From Pseudomonas nabeulensis (lineage in GTDB: Bacteria > Pseudomonadota > Gammaproteobacteria > Pseudomonadales > Pseudomonadaceae), in the NCBI RefSeq assembly GCF_004682045.1, contig NZ_QUZT01000045.1, forward strand, positions 1-57,289: DNA of 57,289 nucleotides, written 5' to 3'. Shown here piece after piece: positions 1-7,813 of the stretch. The notes under the pieces were generated by a model. It saw only the letters and a list, made by a program, of their open reading frames with translations, was not told the origin of the DNA and did no database searches. Made by a program: the position numbers and the translations under genes. Within the stretch, counting starts at the first letter, position 1. Each line of letters begins with the position of its first letter.

Positions 1-2
1 AG

Positions 3-668
3 CGCACCACCGTGGAAATGGGCAATGCCGCGCTCGATAAGTACGAAAGCAGCGGCGGGCTGAGTTGGGAAGAACGGCTGATTGTTCGAGGGTTCCTGGA
101 TAGCAATCAGGACGACACACGCCTGGCGGTGCAGAAGACGGTACAGGGGAACCATGCTGAGATGTTGAGCGTGCTGCCGGGGGTGGGGTTGGTTGGGGGG
201 AAGGGAGGGGGTGGCGGAGCGAGTACCATTTCTCCAGTGAGAGTTAAGGGAGACAATGGATCAGGAAAACTGGCAGAAGGGCAAGTTTCTGGCCTGCTTC
301 CTAAGCCAGGTGCGACATCAGTTCCTGCGAGTGGTGTTGGTGCTGGCGCTGAGTTTAAAGTCGACTCGAATCAGCTAGGGAAGAAGCTTGGTAAACATGT
401 ACAGGATTTCGGCGGAAACGCAGCGAATGCAATGGACCGCAAAGTCGTGATGGATAAGATCCATGATATTGGCCAAAGGGCTGAGAAAGTGATACCCGGG
501 ACGTTTGCCGGGCAAGGAGCGGGCGGTATACGCGGAGATGTCTTTTTTAGAATTAAGGGTAGTGATGTGGTTGTTACAAAGCCAGATGGGACATTTATAA
601 CCATCCTTAAAGATGGGGTTACCCTAAATCCATCCGTGCGGGCAGCATTGAGAGGAGAGATAAAGTGA
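3..668 (+). CDS. C-terminal end of a large FhaB/CdiA-like polymorphic toxin (partial, 5' end outside window)
   Basis: The frame is open to the left edge, so only the last ~220 residues of a larger protein are seen. The first part (GNAALDKYESSGGLSWEER) looks like the low-complexity region before a toxin tip. A glycine-rich linker (about residues 60-70 from the GTG at 12) separates it from a ~100-residue terminal domain with the motifs KHVQDFG, GQGAGG and a repeated DVVVTKPDG/FITILKDG strand pattern. Small C-terminal RNases of the colicin D/E5 and CdiA tRNase type have a comparable layout, but I cannot assign the family with certainty. The stop TGA overlaps the GTG of the next gene, the arrangement expected for a toxin with its immunity gene. 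Secretion by a two-partner (CdiB-like) transporter is inferred from the family; no such gene is in the window. Confidence 0.6.
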   Translation, partial: RTTVEMGNAALDKYESSGGLSWEERLIVRGFLDSNQDDTRLAVQKTVQGNHAEMLSVLPGVGLVGGKGGGGGASTISPVRVKGDNGSGKLAEGQVSGLLPKPGATSVPASGVGAGAEFKVDSNQLGKKLGKHVQDFGGNAANAMDRKVVMDKIHDIGQRAEKVIPGTFAGQGAGGIRGDVFFRIKGSDVVVTKPDGTFITILKDGVTLNPSVRAALRGEIK

Positions 669-1150
669 TTGGTGTCACAGAATCAATGTGCTCTTGGCTA
701 GTTGGAAGATATGGAGAACGCCTTGTGTCAGTGAAAGCGCTTTTTCATGTTTTTGATTTGGCAGTCAATGGTCGCCCACAAGAGATAGAGCTTTCATTTG
801 AACACACTGGATTGGTCAGAGTTTTCGGAGGTCCAGATGGAGCGTCAATTTGTTTCTCTCCGGTGCCGATGTCGAGTTGTGATTTAGGTGAATATGGTAG
901 GCAGGGGATTTTTGATGTGTCGCATGAATCATCATTCAATGATGTCGTAGGCAGTGAGTTGAAAAGCGTTGCAGTCGTGAAATCATTTGCGATGGATGCT
1001 CCTGTTGGTATTGTTTTTAGTTTCTTGAACGGCTCGAGTGTTTCTGTGATTAATTTAGGGGATGAGTTGTTCATTTTTGATCAGCTCTCTGCGGATTTAA
1101 TTTTCACTGAGGGCTTGAGATTTGTAAGCCTGGATGTAAAAGGGGGGTGA
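665..1150 (+). CDS. probable cognate immunity protein of the preceding toxin
   Basis: This 161-residue cytosolic protein starts at GTG 665, with an AGGAG ribosome site about 8 bases upstream and a 4-base overlap (GTGA) with the toxin stop. I do not recognise the family. The call rests on position, size, acidic composition, lack of a signal peptide and translational coupling to the toxin. It has alternating beta-type hydrophobic stretches (for example VGIVFSFLNGSSVSVINL). Codon use is AT-richer than the metabolic genes further right, as is usual for exchangeable toxin-immunity cassettes. It should bind and neutralise the toxin tip in the cytoplasm; that role is inferred, not shown. Confidence 0.5.
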   Translation: MIGVTESMCSWLVGRYGERLVSVKALFHVFDLAVNGRPQEIELSFEHTGLVRVFGGPDGASICFSPVPMSSCDLGEYGRQGIFDVSHESSFNDVVGSELKSVAVVKSFAMDAPVGIVFSFLNGSSVSVINLGDELFIFDQLSADLIFTEGLRFVSLDVKGG

Positions 1151-1225
1151 GGGTCTTCAGTAAAAGTGCAGAAGTTAAGTGAGAGCTTAGTGTGAACTTG
1201 CTTTCTTGGGGTTCTGGTCGGGAAG

Positions 1226-1552
1226 TTGGCTGATACTTGTTCTGAGTCGAAATTTTCTTCAAATGGCCACGCGGCAAGGTCGTCCTTTGTAAGGAGTGTC
1301 GATCCAAAAAAGTCACTGGGACTACTATTGCTGACATCGGAGTTATACAGCAAGCATTATAATGCTGGGAAAACCTTAGGGGCGGCTATGACTCTCAAAG
1401 TTGAGGAGCAGGCTGTTTGCGGTTGTTGCCGAGGGGATATTGCAGCAACGGCGGAAAAAGCTGGCTTAAAGTCTCTGGAGATCAGTGGAGTTGCAACGAG
1501 AAAAACTCTGTATTGGAAGCCCGGCATGCGTTCTATTAAAGAGATGGACTGA
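1226..1552 (+). CDS. orphan toxin C-terminal module, possibly a zinc-binding deaminase-like tip (fragment)
   Basis: The 108-residue reading frame opens with TTG 1226 and has no good ribosome site; the frame continues upstream only to a stop at 1193. It therefore looks like a displaced toxin tail rather than a free-standing gene. The motif VCGCCRGDIAATAEKAGLKSL resembles the CxxC-plus-helix zinc site of deaminase-type toxin tips, and YWKPGM follows near the end. Only that half of the usual zinc site is obvious; I see no clear HAE partner motif, so activity is doubtful or the family is another one. The stop TGA (1550-1552) overlaps the ATG of the next gene by one base, so the toxin-immunity junction has been kept. 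Confidence 0.45.
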   Translation: MADTCSESKFSSNGHAARSSFVRSVDPKKSLGLLLLTSELYSKHYNAGKTLGAAMTLKVEEQAVCGCCRGDIAATAEKAGLKSLEISGVATRKTLYWKPGMRSIKEMD

Positions 1553-1950
1553 TGAAAAATTATTCTTTGTCGTGGGTGGTTGGCGTCGGTGATCAGGCTA
1601 ATGGTGGGAATAAAAAATCCCCGATTTGGCAAGATGTTGACTGCTATCTCAATAAAGTTAAGAGTGGGAAGGGTTCTCTGATCTTAAGTGTTGTAGGTGG
1701 CCCAGATACAGGTCCACAGTTCCTGCAAGTTTTTTCGGATGAAGGTAAGTGTGTTTTATCTTTGGGAGAAGATGATGGGGCGGATTATGTTGTGCGTTCC
1801 TATTTAAACCCAGAACTAAAAAATAGTGAATATGAAATTTTAGGTGATATTTGGAGTGGTGAGCTGGTCTGCTTAGATTTCTCCATTGTAAAAGAGGCGT
1901 TTGAGGAGTTTTTCCTGGTAGGTGATGTTAGATTAGAACTGTTGAGTTGA
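1552..1950 (+). CDS. probable immunity protein (DUF6911-like) of the orphan toxin tail
   Basis: This 132-residue protein begins at ATG 1552, overlapping the previous stop (TGATG). The segments GGPDTGPQ, LSLGEDDGADYVVR and YLNPE recall a small family I know as DUF6911, found beside contact-dependent-inhibition toxins. That match is from memory and not verified. There is no signal peptide or membrane segment, in keeping with a cytosolic immunity protein. The pairing with the 1226-1552 tail is inferred from the overlap alone. Confidence 0.45.
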   Translation: MKNYSLSWVVGVGDQANGGNKKSPIWQDVDCYLNKVKSGKGSLILSVVGGPDTGPQFLQVFSDEGKCVLSLGEDDGADYVVRSYLNPELKNSEYEILGDIWSGELVCLDFSIVKEAFEEFFLVGDVRLELLS

Positions 1951-1980
1951 GCTATCTAGGTTTTTTGCCCCCCCCTCCAT

Positions 1981-2178
1981 ATGATTTTGCAATGCTTGAT
2001 GGTGCAAAGGGGCAGGAGATTTAACAGAGCCCGTTACTGTTTTTACGCGACAATCAAAATCAATGTCCCCGGATGGTGGAATTCAGACTGCACTCCCGTA
2101 TTAGTTAGGGCTGGTTATACAAATGGAATAATTCACTACTCTAAGGATGGTATCCACATTGTGCCAGCGAGGCCGTGA
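1981..2178 (+). pseudogene. short toxin-tail remnant
   Basis: The 65-codon frame starts at an internal-looking ATG 1981 with no convincing ribosome site and has no recognisable domain. It is placed exactly where a toxin tail would be: its stop TGA (2176-2178) directly abuts the ATG of the next immunity-like gene. I interpret it as the last ~60 residues of a displaced toxin tip (NVPGWWNSD, HYSKDGIHIVP). It could also be a small gene of unknown role. Confidence 0.35.
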
Positions 2179-2490
2179 ATGATGTGCTCTCTTGATAATG
2201 CGATCGTGATGTCCCGTCTAAGTATTCAGAGGGCATTGCTAGGGGAAGTTTCAGGAAAGCTTCGTGCTGTTGTTTTTTCAGTATCGGAATTTTTTTTGAG
2301 TGTTAGATTCTATTTCGACGGGGAAATTGATGACGATGATTTTGAATCTGCCTCCTGTGTTGAAACTGAGGTACTTGCTGATTACGAGGAAAACTGGACG
2401 GTTACAGTGAAATGTTTTCGGCTAGATGCCACGGAGCCGATATTTGATGATGGGGTTTGGGTATTCAGGCGACGTGAAGTTCAAGAGTGA
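2179..2490 (+). CDS. probable immunity protein of orphan cassette
   Basis: This 103-residue protein has two possible starts, ATG 2179 or 2182. The pattern RLSIQRALLGEV-SGKLRAV, an acidic DDDDFESASCVETE stretch and a terminal VWVFRRRE fits a small family I recall beside Pseudomonas toxin tails, in which an alpha-helical start is followed by beta strands; I cannot name it. No signal peptide or membrane segment is visible. Its presumed toxin partner (1981-2178) is only a fragment, so the gene may survive as protection against a toxin still made by neighbouring strains. Confidence 0.4.
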   Translation: MMCSLDNAIVMSRLSIQRALLGEVSGKLRAVVFSVSEFFLSVRFYFDGEIDDDDFESASCVETEVLADYEENWTVTVKCFRLDATEPIFDDGVWVFRRREVQE

Positions 2491-2498
2491 TTGAGTTG

Positions 2499-2785
2499 GT
2501 GCAAAAGCGACAGGCGAAGCTGCTACTCAGATCCCAGGCCGAGTACAGTCGCGTGTAAACATTGCCAATGGTCGCACGGAAACGACTCCTCTTCGTGATA
2601 ACGGCAATCCCGTATCTGCGGGTTTCGATCACGTTATAGATGGGTATTTCAATAGAGAAATCTCCAACTCGCGCTCCGTGTTGCTCCGGATGAGCTGAAA
2701 GGCATCCTACAGAGCAGACATCCCCAAAACAGCCACAGGTACCACGTATAATCCAGAAATAAAATTCCTAATGGAGAAATTATAA
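2499..2785 (+). pseudogene. frameshifted toxin C-terminus remnant
   Basis: Read by eye, the frame from 2499 gives GAKATGEAATQIPG, then RVQSRVNIANGRTETTPL and AGFDHVIDGYFNREISNSRS before a stop at about 2697. A shift of frame at about 2680 continues with APDELKGILQS, and a third frame ends TGTTYNPEIKFLMEKL with stop TAA 2783-2785. These pieces read as one toxin tip (secreted toxin C-terminus, FDHVIDGYF core) broken by at least two frameshifts. Its final stop still overlaps the ATG of the next gene (TAATG), so the original toxin-immunity junction survives. Confidence 0.6.
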
Positions 2786-3183
2786 TGGTTGTAAAGTTCT
2801 TTGATGAAGTAGTGCGTGACTCATTTGGTCTAGGGTTGTCGACCCTTTTTAGTGCGATTGGCTCATGGAACCCTGAGTTTACATTTGAACAGCGAAAATA
2901 TGCTTTTTTCTACATGATTGAATATCTGCTGGTGAACGGTAGAATCAAATTTATTAAGCCGGGGGCAGATTGCTATATTTCCCCGGATAACCCCCATCCT
3001 AAGCTCTCTATTTTTAATGATGAGGCCCATTGGGATCTAGGAATGAAGGATATTGTGTTTTACCTAAAGGAACGCTGGCCAGAAAGTGTAAGGTCCGAAA
3101 GTGACGAAGAATTAATAGTTTATTTTTATGAAGTTCCGGGGATGATTTGGGTCGATGAACGTGGGTGTTTTTTTGCGTCGTAG
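2785..3183 (+). CDS. probable immunity protein (DUF596-like)
   Basis: This 132-residue protein starts at ATG 2785, overlapping the TAA of the broken toxin by one base, with a GGAG site at 2773-2776. The order of motifs (helical start, EYLLVNGRIKF, a proline-rich middle, and PGMIWVDERG near the end) resembles DUF596 proteins, known partners of contact-dependent inhibition toxins. That assignment is tentative. It is soluble, acidic and intact while its partner is broken, which suggests selection for immunity rather than for the weapon. Confidence 0.45.
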   Translation: MVVKFFDEVVRDSFGLGLSTLFSAIGSWNPEFTFEQRKYAFFYMIEYLLVNGRIKFIKPGADCYISPDNPHPKLSIFNDEAHWDLGMKDIVFYLKERWPESVRSESDEELIVYFYEVPGMIWVDERGCFFAS

Positions 3184-3278
3184 TACTTTGGTAATTATAT
3201 AGGTTGCTTTTATAGATTTTTGAAGGGTTCCGGTGGCGACGAAACAGTCGCTACGCTATAGGTGGAGAGTTTGGAATA

Positions 3279-3509
3279 ATGTACTCAAAAGTTGATCTTG
3301 CTATGGATCTCGAAAGAACATTGGCTAGAGGCTTCGATGTCTTCAGGATTTCTAAAGTGGTATTTGATATCTATCAAGATCATGGTTTAGAAATTACTGC
3401 TTCCATGGATCAAGTACTCCTCACATTGATGGCAATGGAGGAGGGTAAGGAATTTGAGTTAACTGAATCAGAGTTTTTGGCTCTGATTTCAAAGGTTAAG
3501 GCGATGTAG
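3279..3509 (+). CDS. small immunity-like protein
   Basis: This is a 76-residue, mainly helical, acidic protein starting at ATG 3279. A GGAG-containing run (GGTGGAGAGTTTGG, about 3260-3275) lies upstream. In the preceding 95 bases a short frame reads GSGGDETVATL and stops, which may be the last trace of another toxin tip. I do not recognise the family; small helical proteins of this size commonly follow CDI or MafB-type toxins. Position and base composition make it part of the same cassette trail. Confidence 0.35.
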   Translation: MYSKVDLAMDLERTLARGFDVFRISKVVFDIYQDHGLEITASMDQVLLTLMAMEEGKEFELTESEFLALISKVKAM

Positions 3510-3616
3510 GAGGTCCAAAAGGTGGAGAGCAGTGGCGGATGTTTTTTGAGTTAGATAAAGGTGCGAATCCAGTTGGGCGCGCTGTTATCGCTGCACTTGA
3601 GTTTTTGTCTATGTAG
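3509..3616 (+). pseudogene. last toxin-tail fragment of the cassette trail
   Basis: The frame overlapping the previous stop reads GGPKGGEQWRMFFELDKG, then NPVGRAVIAALEFLSM, and ends TAG 3614-3616. It has no start codon or ribosome site and no immunity-like gene after it. I take it as the stub of another displaced toxin tail. The reading is direct; the interpretation is inference from the pattern of the four preceding pairs. Confidence 0.3.
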
Positions 3617-3913
3617 TGAATTTCTTCCTCGATTTTGAGAGGGGCGAGCTACGCAGTTAATTAGTTTGTTTGTTTAATGCTGGTCATTAATAAAGTTTGG
3701 TCCGTGTCAGAAGAGTATTTATTGGTTGTCTGGAGGCATGGGGGCAAGTGTCTCGGCTTTATGGAGCTATTTGTTTGGGGTAAGGAGTTGTTAAGTTGAT
3801 TAAAAGGACGGGTATGCCTATGTGAAGAACGTATCGAAGAAGTCGAGCGAGAATCTCGAATTCTCTCGTTAACCCCTAACTCCAGTAAAAATAATAATGA
3901 CCAAGGAAACACC
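3617..3913. other. AT-rich gap without a supported gene
   Basis: About 300 bases separate the toxin trail from the lipoprotein genes. A 40-codon frame (ATG about 3677 to TGA about 3799) has no recognisable product and no clear ribosome site. A short dyad (GAGAAT-5-ATTCTC, about 3850-3866) is too weak to call a terminator. Nothing else is seen. Confidence 0.4.
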
Positions 3914-4540
3914 ATGCTAAAAACACTAATAAAAATAACCACCCTAATCGCCACCCTGTCCTTGACCGCCTGCGTCTCCTACACCGTGACCGGTCCAATA
4001 GGCACGCCGCTTCATCCCGCCACTGCCAGTAACCCCCGAACCGCACAAATCGCCGATGTCGTCGTGGCCATCCCCAGCGCTGACGATGCCACCCGCACCG
4101 CCATCAGCCGTTCACTCACCACTCAGCTGAACCAGTACGTCAAGGCCGGCGGCTATTTCAAGGATGTGACCGAATACCCGGTACGCCTGGGTGAGAATGA
4201 TGTGGTGCTCAAGTTCAGCATGACTTCCCTGCAAGCGCGTCGTGCGCCGCATCCTGCGTATATCCCCGGTGCCTTGTTGACCCTGACGTTGTGGATCTGG
4301 GTCAACGGCCCGATTTATGTGGACAGCTTTGATGTCGCGGGAGATCTGGTGATCGTCGATCGCGAGGGCAAGGCGTTGGCGGCGGCGCAAGAGCAGATCA
4401 AGTTCGAGCACAACGTGGGTTTGTATGGGCGCGAATATTGGTCGCCTGTAATGGGGGCCAAGCAGTTGAATGAACTGGTGTCGAACCTGCTGCAAACCGC
4501 TACGGCGGGTTTGGCCGCACCGCAGTCCAAGGAGGAGTGA
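3914..4540 (+). CDS. putative lipoprotein of unknown function
   Basis: This is a 208-residue protein with a lipoprotein signal: a lysine-containing start, a hydrophobic run (LIATLSLTA) and a lipobox ending LTAC at Cys 20, so it should be an inner- or outer-membrane-anchored periplasmic protein. A short hydrophobic stretch (LLTLTLWIWV, about residues 122-131) occurs in the middle. The start ATG 3914 has AAGGAAA upstream. It is followed after two bases by a second lipoprotein gene, and both start the mature chain with CVSY, so the pair probably forms one operon and one functional unit. I do not recognise the family. Confidence 0.7.
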   Translation: MLKTLIKITTLIATLSLTACVSYTVTGPIGTPLHPATASNPRTAQIADVVVAIPSADDATRTAISRSLTTQLNQYVKAGGYFKDVTEYPVRLGENDVVLKFSMTSLQARRAPHPAYIPGALLTLTLWIWVNGPIYVDSFDVAGDLVIVDREGKALAAAQEQIKFEHNVGLYGREYWSPVMGAKQLNELVSNLLQTATAGLAAPQSKEE

Positions 4541-4542
4541 AC

Positions 4543-5115
4543 ATGAAAGGTTTGATTCTGGTTGCCGTACTGCTGACGGGCTGCGTGTCCTATTCACATC
4601 ATGAGCTACCTCCGGTGCAGGTCTGGCCGCCGACCGCCGACGCGCCGGTGCAAAAACCAACGGTGTATGTGCGCACCACCGTCATGAGTCAGGTCAACGG
4701 CGGTCCGGCCAAGCCGGCAATGGGGGCGGCGGCAACGGTTGCACAAGGGGTTGTAGTGGACGGCTTTCGCGAGTCCGGGCGCTTTGCGCAGGTCAGTACG
4801 GACAAGGGCGAATCGGATATCTATGCCGAGGCCACCCTGTATAACGATGAACAGTTCAGCATGGCCTCAGCCATCATCACCGGTGCGACGTTTTTTGTTA
4901 TCCCCACGACGGCGAAAAACACCTACACGCTGGAGACGGTGTTCAAGGACGATGCGGGCAAGGAATTGGGCCGTATCCGCAAGAGCGAGTCGGTGCGCAC
5001 CTGGATGCAGCTGTTGTTGATCGTCGCCGTTCCCTTCCGTCAGGACATTCAGGAAGTGGTGCAGGCCTTGACTCGCAGCACGTTGGAGGAAGGGGTGCAA
5101 CGCGGCTTGTTGTAG
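4543..5115 (+). CDS. second putative lipoprotein of the pair
   Basis: I chose ATG 4543 because AAGGAGGAG (4529-4537) sits at ideal distance; the GTG at 4537 is inside that site. The 190-residue product starts MKGLILVAVLLTGC, so Cys 14 is the lipidated residue. The mature part begins CVSYSHHELPPVQVWPP and is soluble apart from two moderately hydrophobic stretches (FSMASAIITGATFFVIP and WMQLLLIVAVPF). It is presumably co-translated with the upstream lipoprotein. Function is unknown; no catalytic motif is visible. Confidence 0.7.
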   Translation: MKGLILVAVLLTGCVSYSHHELPPVQVWPPTADAPVQKPTVYVRTTVMSQVNGGPAKPAMGAAATVAQGVVVDGFRESGRFAQVSTDKGESDIYAEATLYNDEQFSMASAIITGATFFVIPTTAKNTYTLETVFKDDAGKELGRIRKSESVRTWMQLLLIVAVPFRQDIQEVVQALTRSTLEEGVQRGLL

Positions 5116-5208
5116 TGGTTGCGCCTGAACGGCGTGGGGCCGGGCCAAAGTGGGCTTGCTTGCGAAGGCGGCGTGTCAGTCGACACCAGTGCAAGCAGGC
5201 CCACCGCT

Positions 5209-5311
5209 ATCGGGGGCAAGCCCCCTCCCACACCGACAGTGTTCACAAATCTAAATGTGTAAACACGGCAAATGTGGGAGGGGCGGTGCGACGATTCGAC
5301 TTGCCCCCGAT
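5209..5311. repeat. REP pair, one half degenerate
   Basis: A minus-oriented REP core (GGGGGCAAGCCCCCTCCC, 5209-5232) is followed after 40 bases by a plus-oriented copy (from 5273) whose loop is expanded and altered (GGGCGGTGCGACGATTCGAC instead of GGGGGCTTG). The two halves face outward, the reverse of an ordinary REPIN. The element lies between the lipoprotein pair and the Hsp70 gene, which converge here. Confidence 0.75.
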
Positions 5312-5339
5312 TGGGTCGCCACGGTCTTTCATTTAAAAC

Positions 5340-6608
5340 TCAATAGCCATACCGCTTACTGGCCTCAATCGCCAAGCCACTGCCAATACTGCCAAAGATA
5401 TTCCCTTCCACATGCCGCGCATTCGGCAGCATCGCCGCCACGCTCTGGCGCAGTGCCGGGATGCCGCTGGAACCGCCGGTAAAGAACACCGTGTCCACCT
5501 GGCCAACCCCCACCGACGCATCGCTGAGCAACTGGGTGACACTGCCGCGCACACGCTCCAGCAAGGCGTCGATGGAGGATTCGAACAACGCCCGGCTCAG
5601 GTCCACGCTCAGGCCTTTTTCGATGCGGTCCAGCGCCACGTGGCGGTTGTCTGCATGGGTCAGGTGGATCTTGGTTTCTTCCACTTCCATCGCCAACCAG
5701 TGGCCGGCGCGCTGTTCGATCAGTTTGAACAAGCGGTCGATGCCGCCGGTGTCTTCGATGTCGTAGCGCATGCTGCCCAGCGCCAACTGGGACTTTTGCG
5801 AATACACCGAGTTGATGGTGTGCCAGGTCGCCAGGTTCATGTGGTGGCTGGTGGGCATGTAGGCGCCGCTTTTCATGCGGCTGCCGTAGCCGAACAGCGG
5901 CATCAGGCCTTGCAGGCTCAGTTGTTTGTCGAAGTCGGTGCCGCCGATGTGCACGCCGCCGGTGGCGAGGATGTCGTCGTGGCGGTTGTCGACCGTGCGC
6001 CGCTCAGGGCTCAGGCGCACCAGTGAGAAGTCTGACGTACCACCGCCGATGTCGACGATCAGTACCAGCTCTTCTTTCTCGATGGTGGACTCGTAGTCGA
6101 ACGCGGCGGCAATCGGTTCGTACTGGAACGACACTTCCTTGAAGCCCAGCTTGCGCGCCACGTCCACCAAGGTGTCTTCGGCTTCTTTGTCGGCCAGCGG
6201 GTCGTCATCGACAAAGAACACCGGACGGCCCAGTACAACTTCTTCGAACTCGCGGCCGGCAGTGGCTTCGGCGCGGCTCTTGAGTTGGCCGATAAACAGC
6301 CCCAGCAAGTCCTTGAACGGCATTGCCGTGCCGAGCACGCTGGTGTCGTGCTTGATCAGCTTGGAACCCAACAGGCTCTTGAGCGAGCGCATCAAGCGGC
6401 CTTCGTAGCCCTCGAGGTACTCGTGCAGGGCCAGGCGGCCGTACACCGGGCGGCGTTCTTCGATGTTGAAGAACACTACCGACGGCAGGGTGATCTTGTC
6501 GTCCTCCAGCGCAATAAGCGTCTCCTCGCCGGGGCGGATCCAGCCGACGGTGGAGTTGGACGTGCCAAAGTCGATGCCGCAGGCACGGGCTGGGGATGAG
6601 TTGTTCAT
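5340..6608 (-). CDS. Hsp70-family ATPase, YegD-like, nucleotide-binding domain only
   Basis: The 422-residue protein has the three Hsp70 ATPase signatures: GIDFGTSNS near the N-terminus (phosphate 1), VDIGGGTSDFSLV in the middle (phosphate 2) and FFTGGSSGIP near the C-terminus (adenosine). It ends after the nucleotide-binding domain, so the peptide-binding domain of DnaK is absent, as in E. coli YegD. I chose ATG 6608 (MNNSSPARACGIDFG) because the frame upstream only runs antisense through the DnaJ-type gene. It is divergent from cbpA with 237 bases between them, so the two may share control and act together. The substrate is unknown. Confidence 0.85.
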   Translation of the reverse strand: MNNSSPARACGIDFGTSNSTVGWIRPGEETLIALEDDKITLPSVVFFNIEERRPVYGRLALHEYLEGYEGRLMRSLKSLLGSKLIKHDTSVLGTAMPFKDLLGLFIGQLKSRAEATAGREFEEVVLGRPVFFVDDDPLADKEAEDTLVDVARKLGFKEVSFQYEPIAAAFDYESTIEKEELVLIVDIGGGTSDFSLVRLSPERRTVDNRHDDILATGGVHIGGTDFDKQLSLQGLMPLFGYGSRMKSGAYMPTSHHMNLATWHTINSVYSQKSQLALGSMRYDIEDTGGIDRLFKLIEQRAGHWLAMEVEETKIHLTHADNRHVALDRIEKGLSVDLSRALFESSIDALLERVRGSVTQLLSDASVGVGQVDTVFFTGGSSGIPALRQSVAAMLPNARHVEGNIFGSIGSGLAIEASKRYGY

Positions 6609-6845
6609 GTCTATCGGGTTCCGGTCGAAAAACGGCCGCGCAGTGTACGCGGGTCGAAGGCGGATGCGTAGGCCGGCTATCTGTAAATACGCCTTGAAAG
6701 TATGAGATTCGCCCCCACATCTGCTGCATACGGCAAGCGCCGATAACACTTTGACGCACCCCCAGGCCACATCACTCAACAGGTGCAAAGCAGCGCACGT
6801 TGTGCCCCGGGCTGTGCGATCTCGATTAAGGATGGTGAACCGCCG

Positions 6846-7787
6846 ATGGATTTCAAAGACTACTACAAGATATTGGGTGTCGAGCCGACGGCCGATGACA
6901 AGGAAATCAAGGCCGCGTACCGCAAGCTCGCGCGCAAATATCACCCTGATGTGAGCAAGGAAAAAGACGCCGAAGCCAAGTTCAAGGACGCGTCCGAAGC
7001 CTATGAAGCACTCAAAAGCGCCGACAAGCGCGCCGAATACGACGAGCTGCGCAAATACGGCCAGCATGGCCAACCGTTCCAGGGCCCGCCGGGCTGGCAG
7101 AGCCGTGGCGGTTTTGGTGGCGGCGGCGGCGAGGACTTCTCGGACTTCTTCAGCTCGATCTTCGGTTCCCGTGGCGATGCCTTCGGTGGCGGCCAACGCC
7201 GTCCCGCCGGGCGCAAAGGCCAGGACGTGGAGATGCAGTTGACGGTGTCTCTTGAAGAGACGCTGTCCACCGAGTCCAAGCAGATCAGCTTCCAGGTGCC
7301 GCAATATGACGGCTCGGGCCGGCATGTGAGCAACACCACCAAGAGCCTGAACGTGAAGATTCCCGCCGGCGTGGCCGACGGTGAGCGCATCCGTCTCAAA
7401 GCGCAGGGCGCACCGGGGATTGGCGGTGGGGCCAATGGCGACCTGTACCTGATCATCAAGTTTGCACCGCATCCTAAATTCGAGGTGGAAGGTCAGGACC
7501 TGGTAATCACTGTGCCCCTGGCACCGTGGGAGTTGGCGTTGGGTACGGAAGTAGCGGTGCCGACGCTGACCGGCAAGATCAACCTCAAGGTGCCCGCCGG
7601 CAGCCAGAACGGTCAACGCATGCGCGCCAAGGGCCATGGTTTGTTGAACAAGAGTGGAGAGCGGGGTTATCTGTTCATCCAGCTCAAGGTCGTGATGCCG
7701 AAAACGGCCGACGACGACACCAGGGCGTTGTGGGCGAAGTTGGCAGAACGCTGCGATTTCAACGCGCGGGAAGGCTGGAGCAATTGA
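6846..7787 (+). CDS. cbpA: DnaJ-class co-chaperone, CbpA-like
   Basis: The 313-residue protein starts MDFKDYYKILGV at ATG 6846. The J domain (residues 1-70) carries HPD at 33-35, the loop that stimulates the Hsp70 ATPase. A Gly/Phe-rich linker follows (about 75-120, GGFGGGGGEDFSDFFSS), then two C-terminal beta domains with no CXXCXGXG zinc repeats. That is the CbpA type rather than DnaJ itself. The sequence KVPAGSQNGQRMRAKGHGL is typical of the second C-terminal domain. It should hand unfolded proteins to an Hsp70, perhaps the divergent YegD-like one. Upstream in-frame codons from 6783 are not needed and lack a ribosome site. The gene is usually followed by a small modulator (cbpM); none is present here. 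Confidence 0.85.
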   Translation: MDFKDYYKILGVEPTADDKEIKAAYRKLARKYHPDVSKEKDAEAKFKDASEAYEALKSADKRAEYDELRKYGQHGQPFQGPPGWQSRGGFGGGGGEDFSDFFSSIFGSRGDAFGGGQRRPAGRKGQDVEMQLTVSLEETLSTESKQISFQVPQYDGSGRHVSNTTKSLNVKIPAGVADGERIRLKAQGAPGIGGGANGDLYLIIKFAPHPKFEVEGQDLVITVPLAPWELALGTEVAVPTLTGKINLKVPAGSQNGQRMRAKGHGLLNKSGERGYLFIQLKVVMPKTADDDTRALWAKLAERCDFNAREGWSN

Positions 7788-7813
7788 CTGCATAGTTAGG
7801 CCCAGGCCGCAGT

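Noticed and set aside
3845..3870. Terminator after the toxin trail
   Set aside because: The GAGAAT/ATTCTC stem is only 6 bp, AT-rich and without a T-run.
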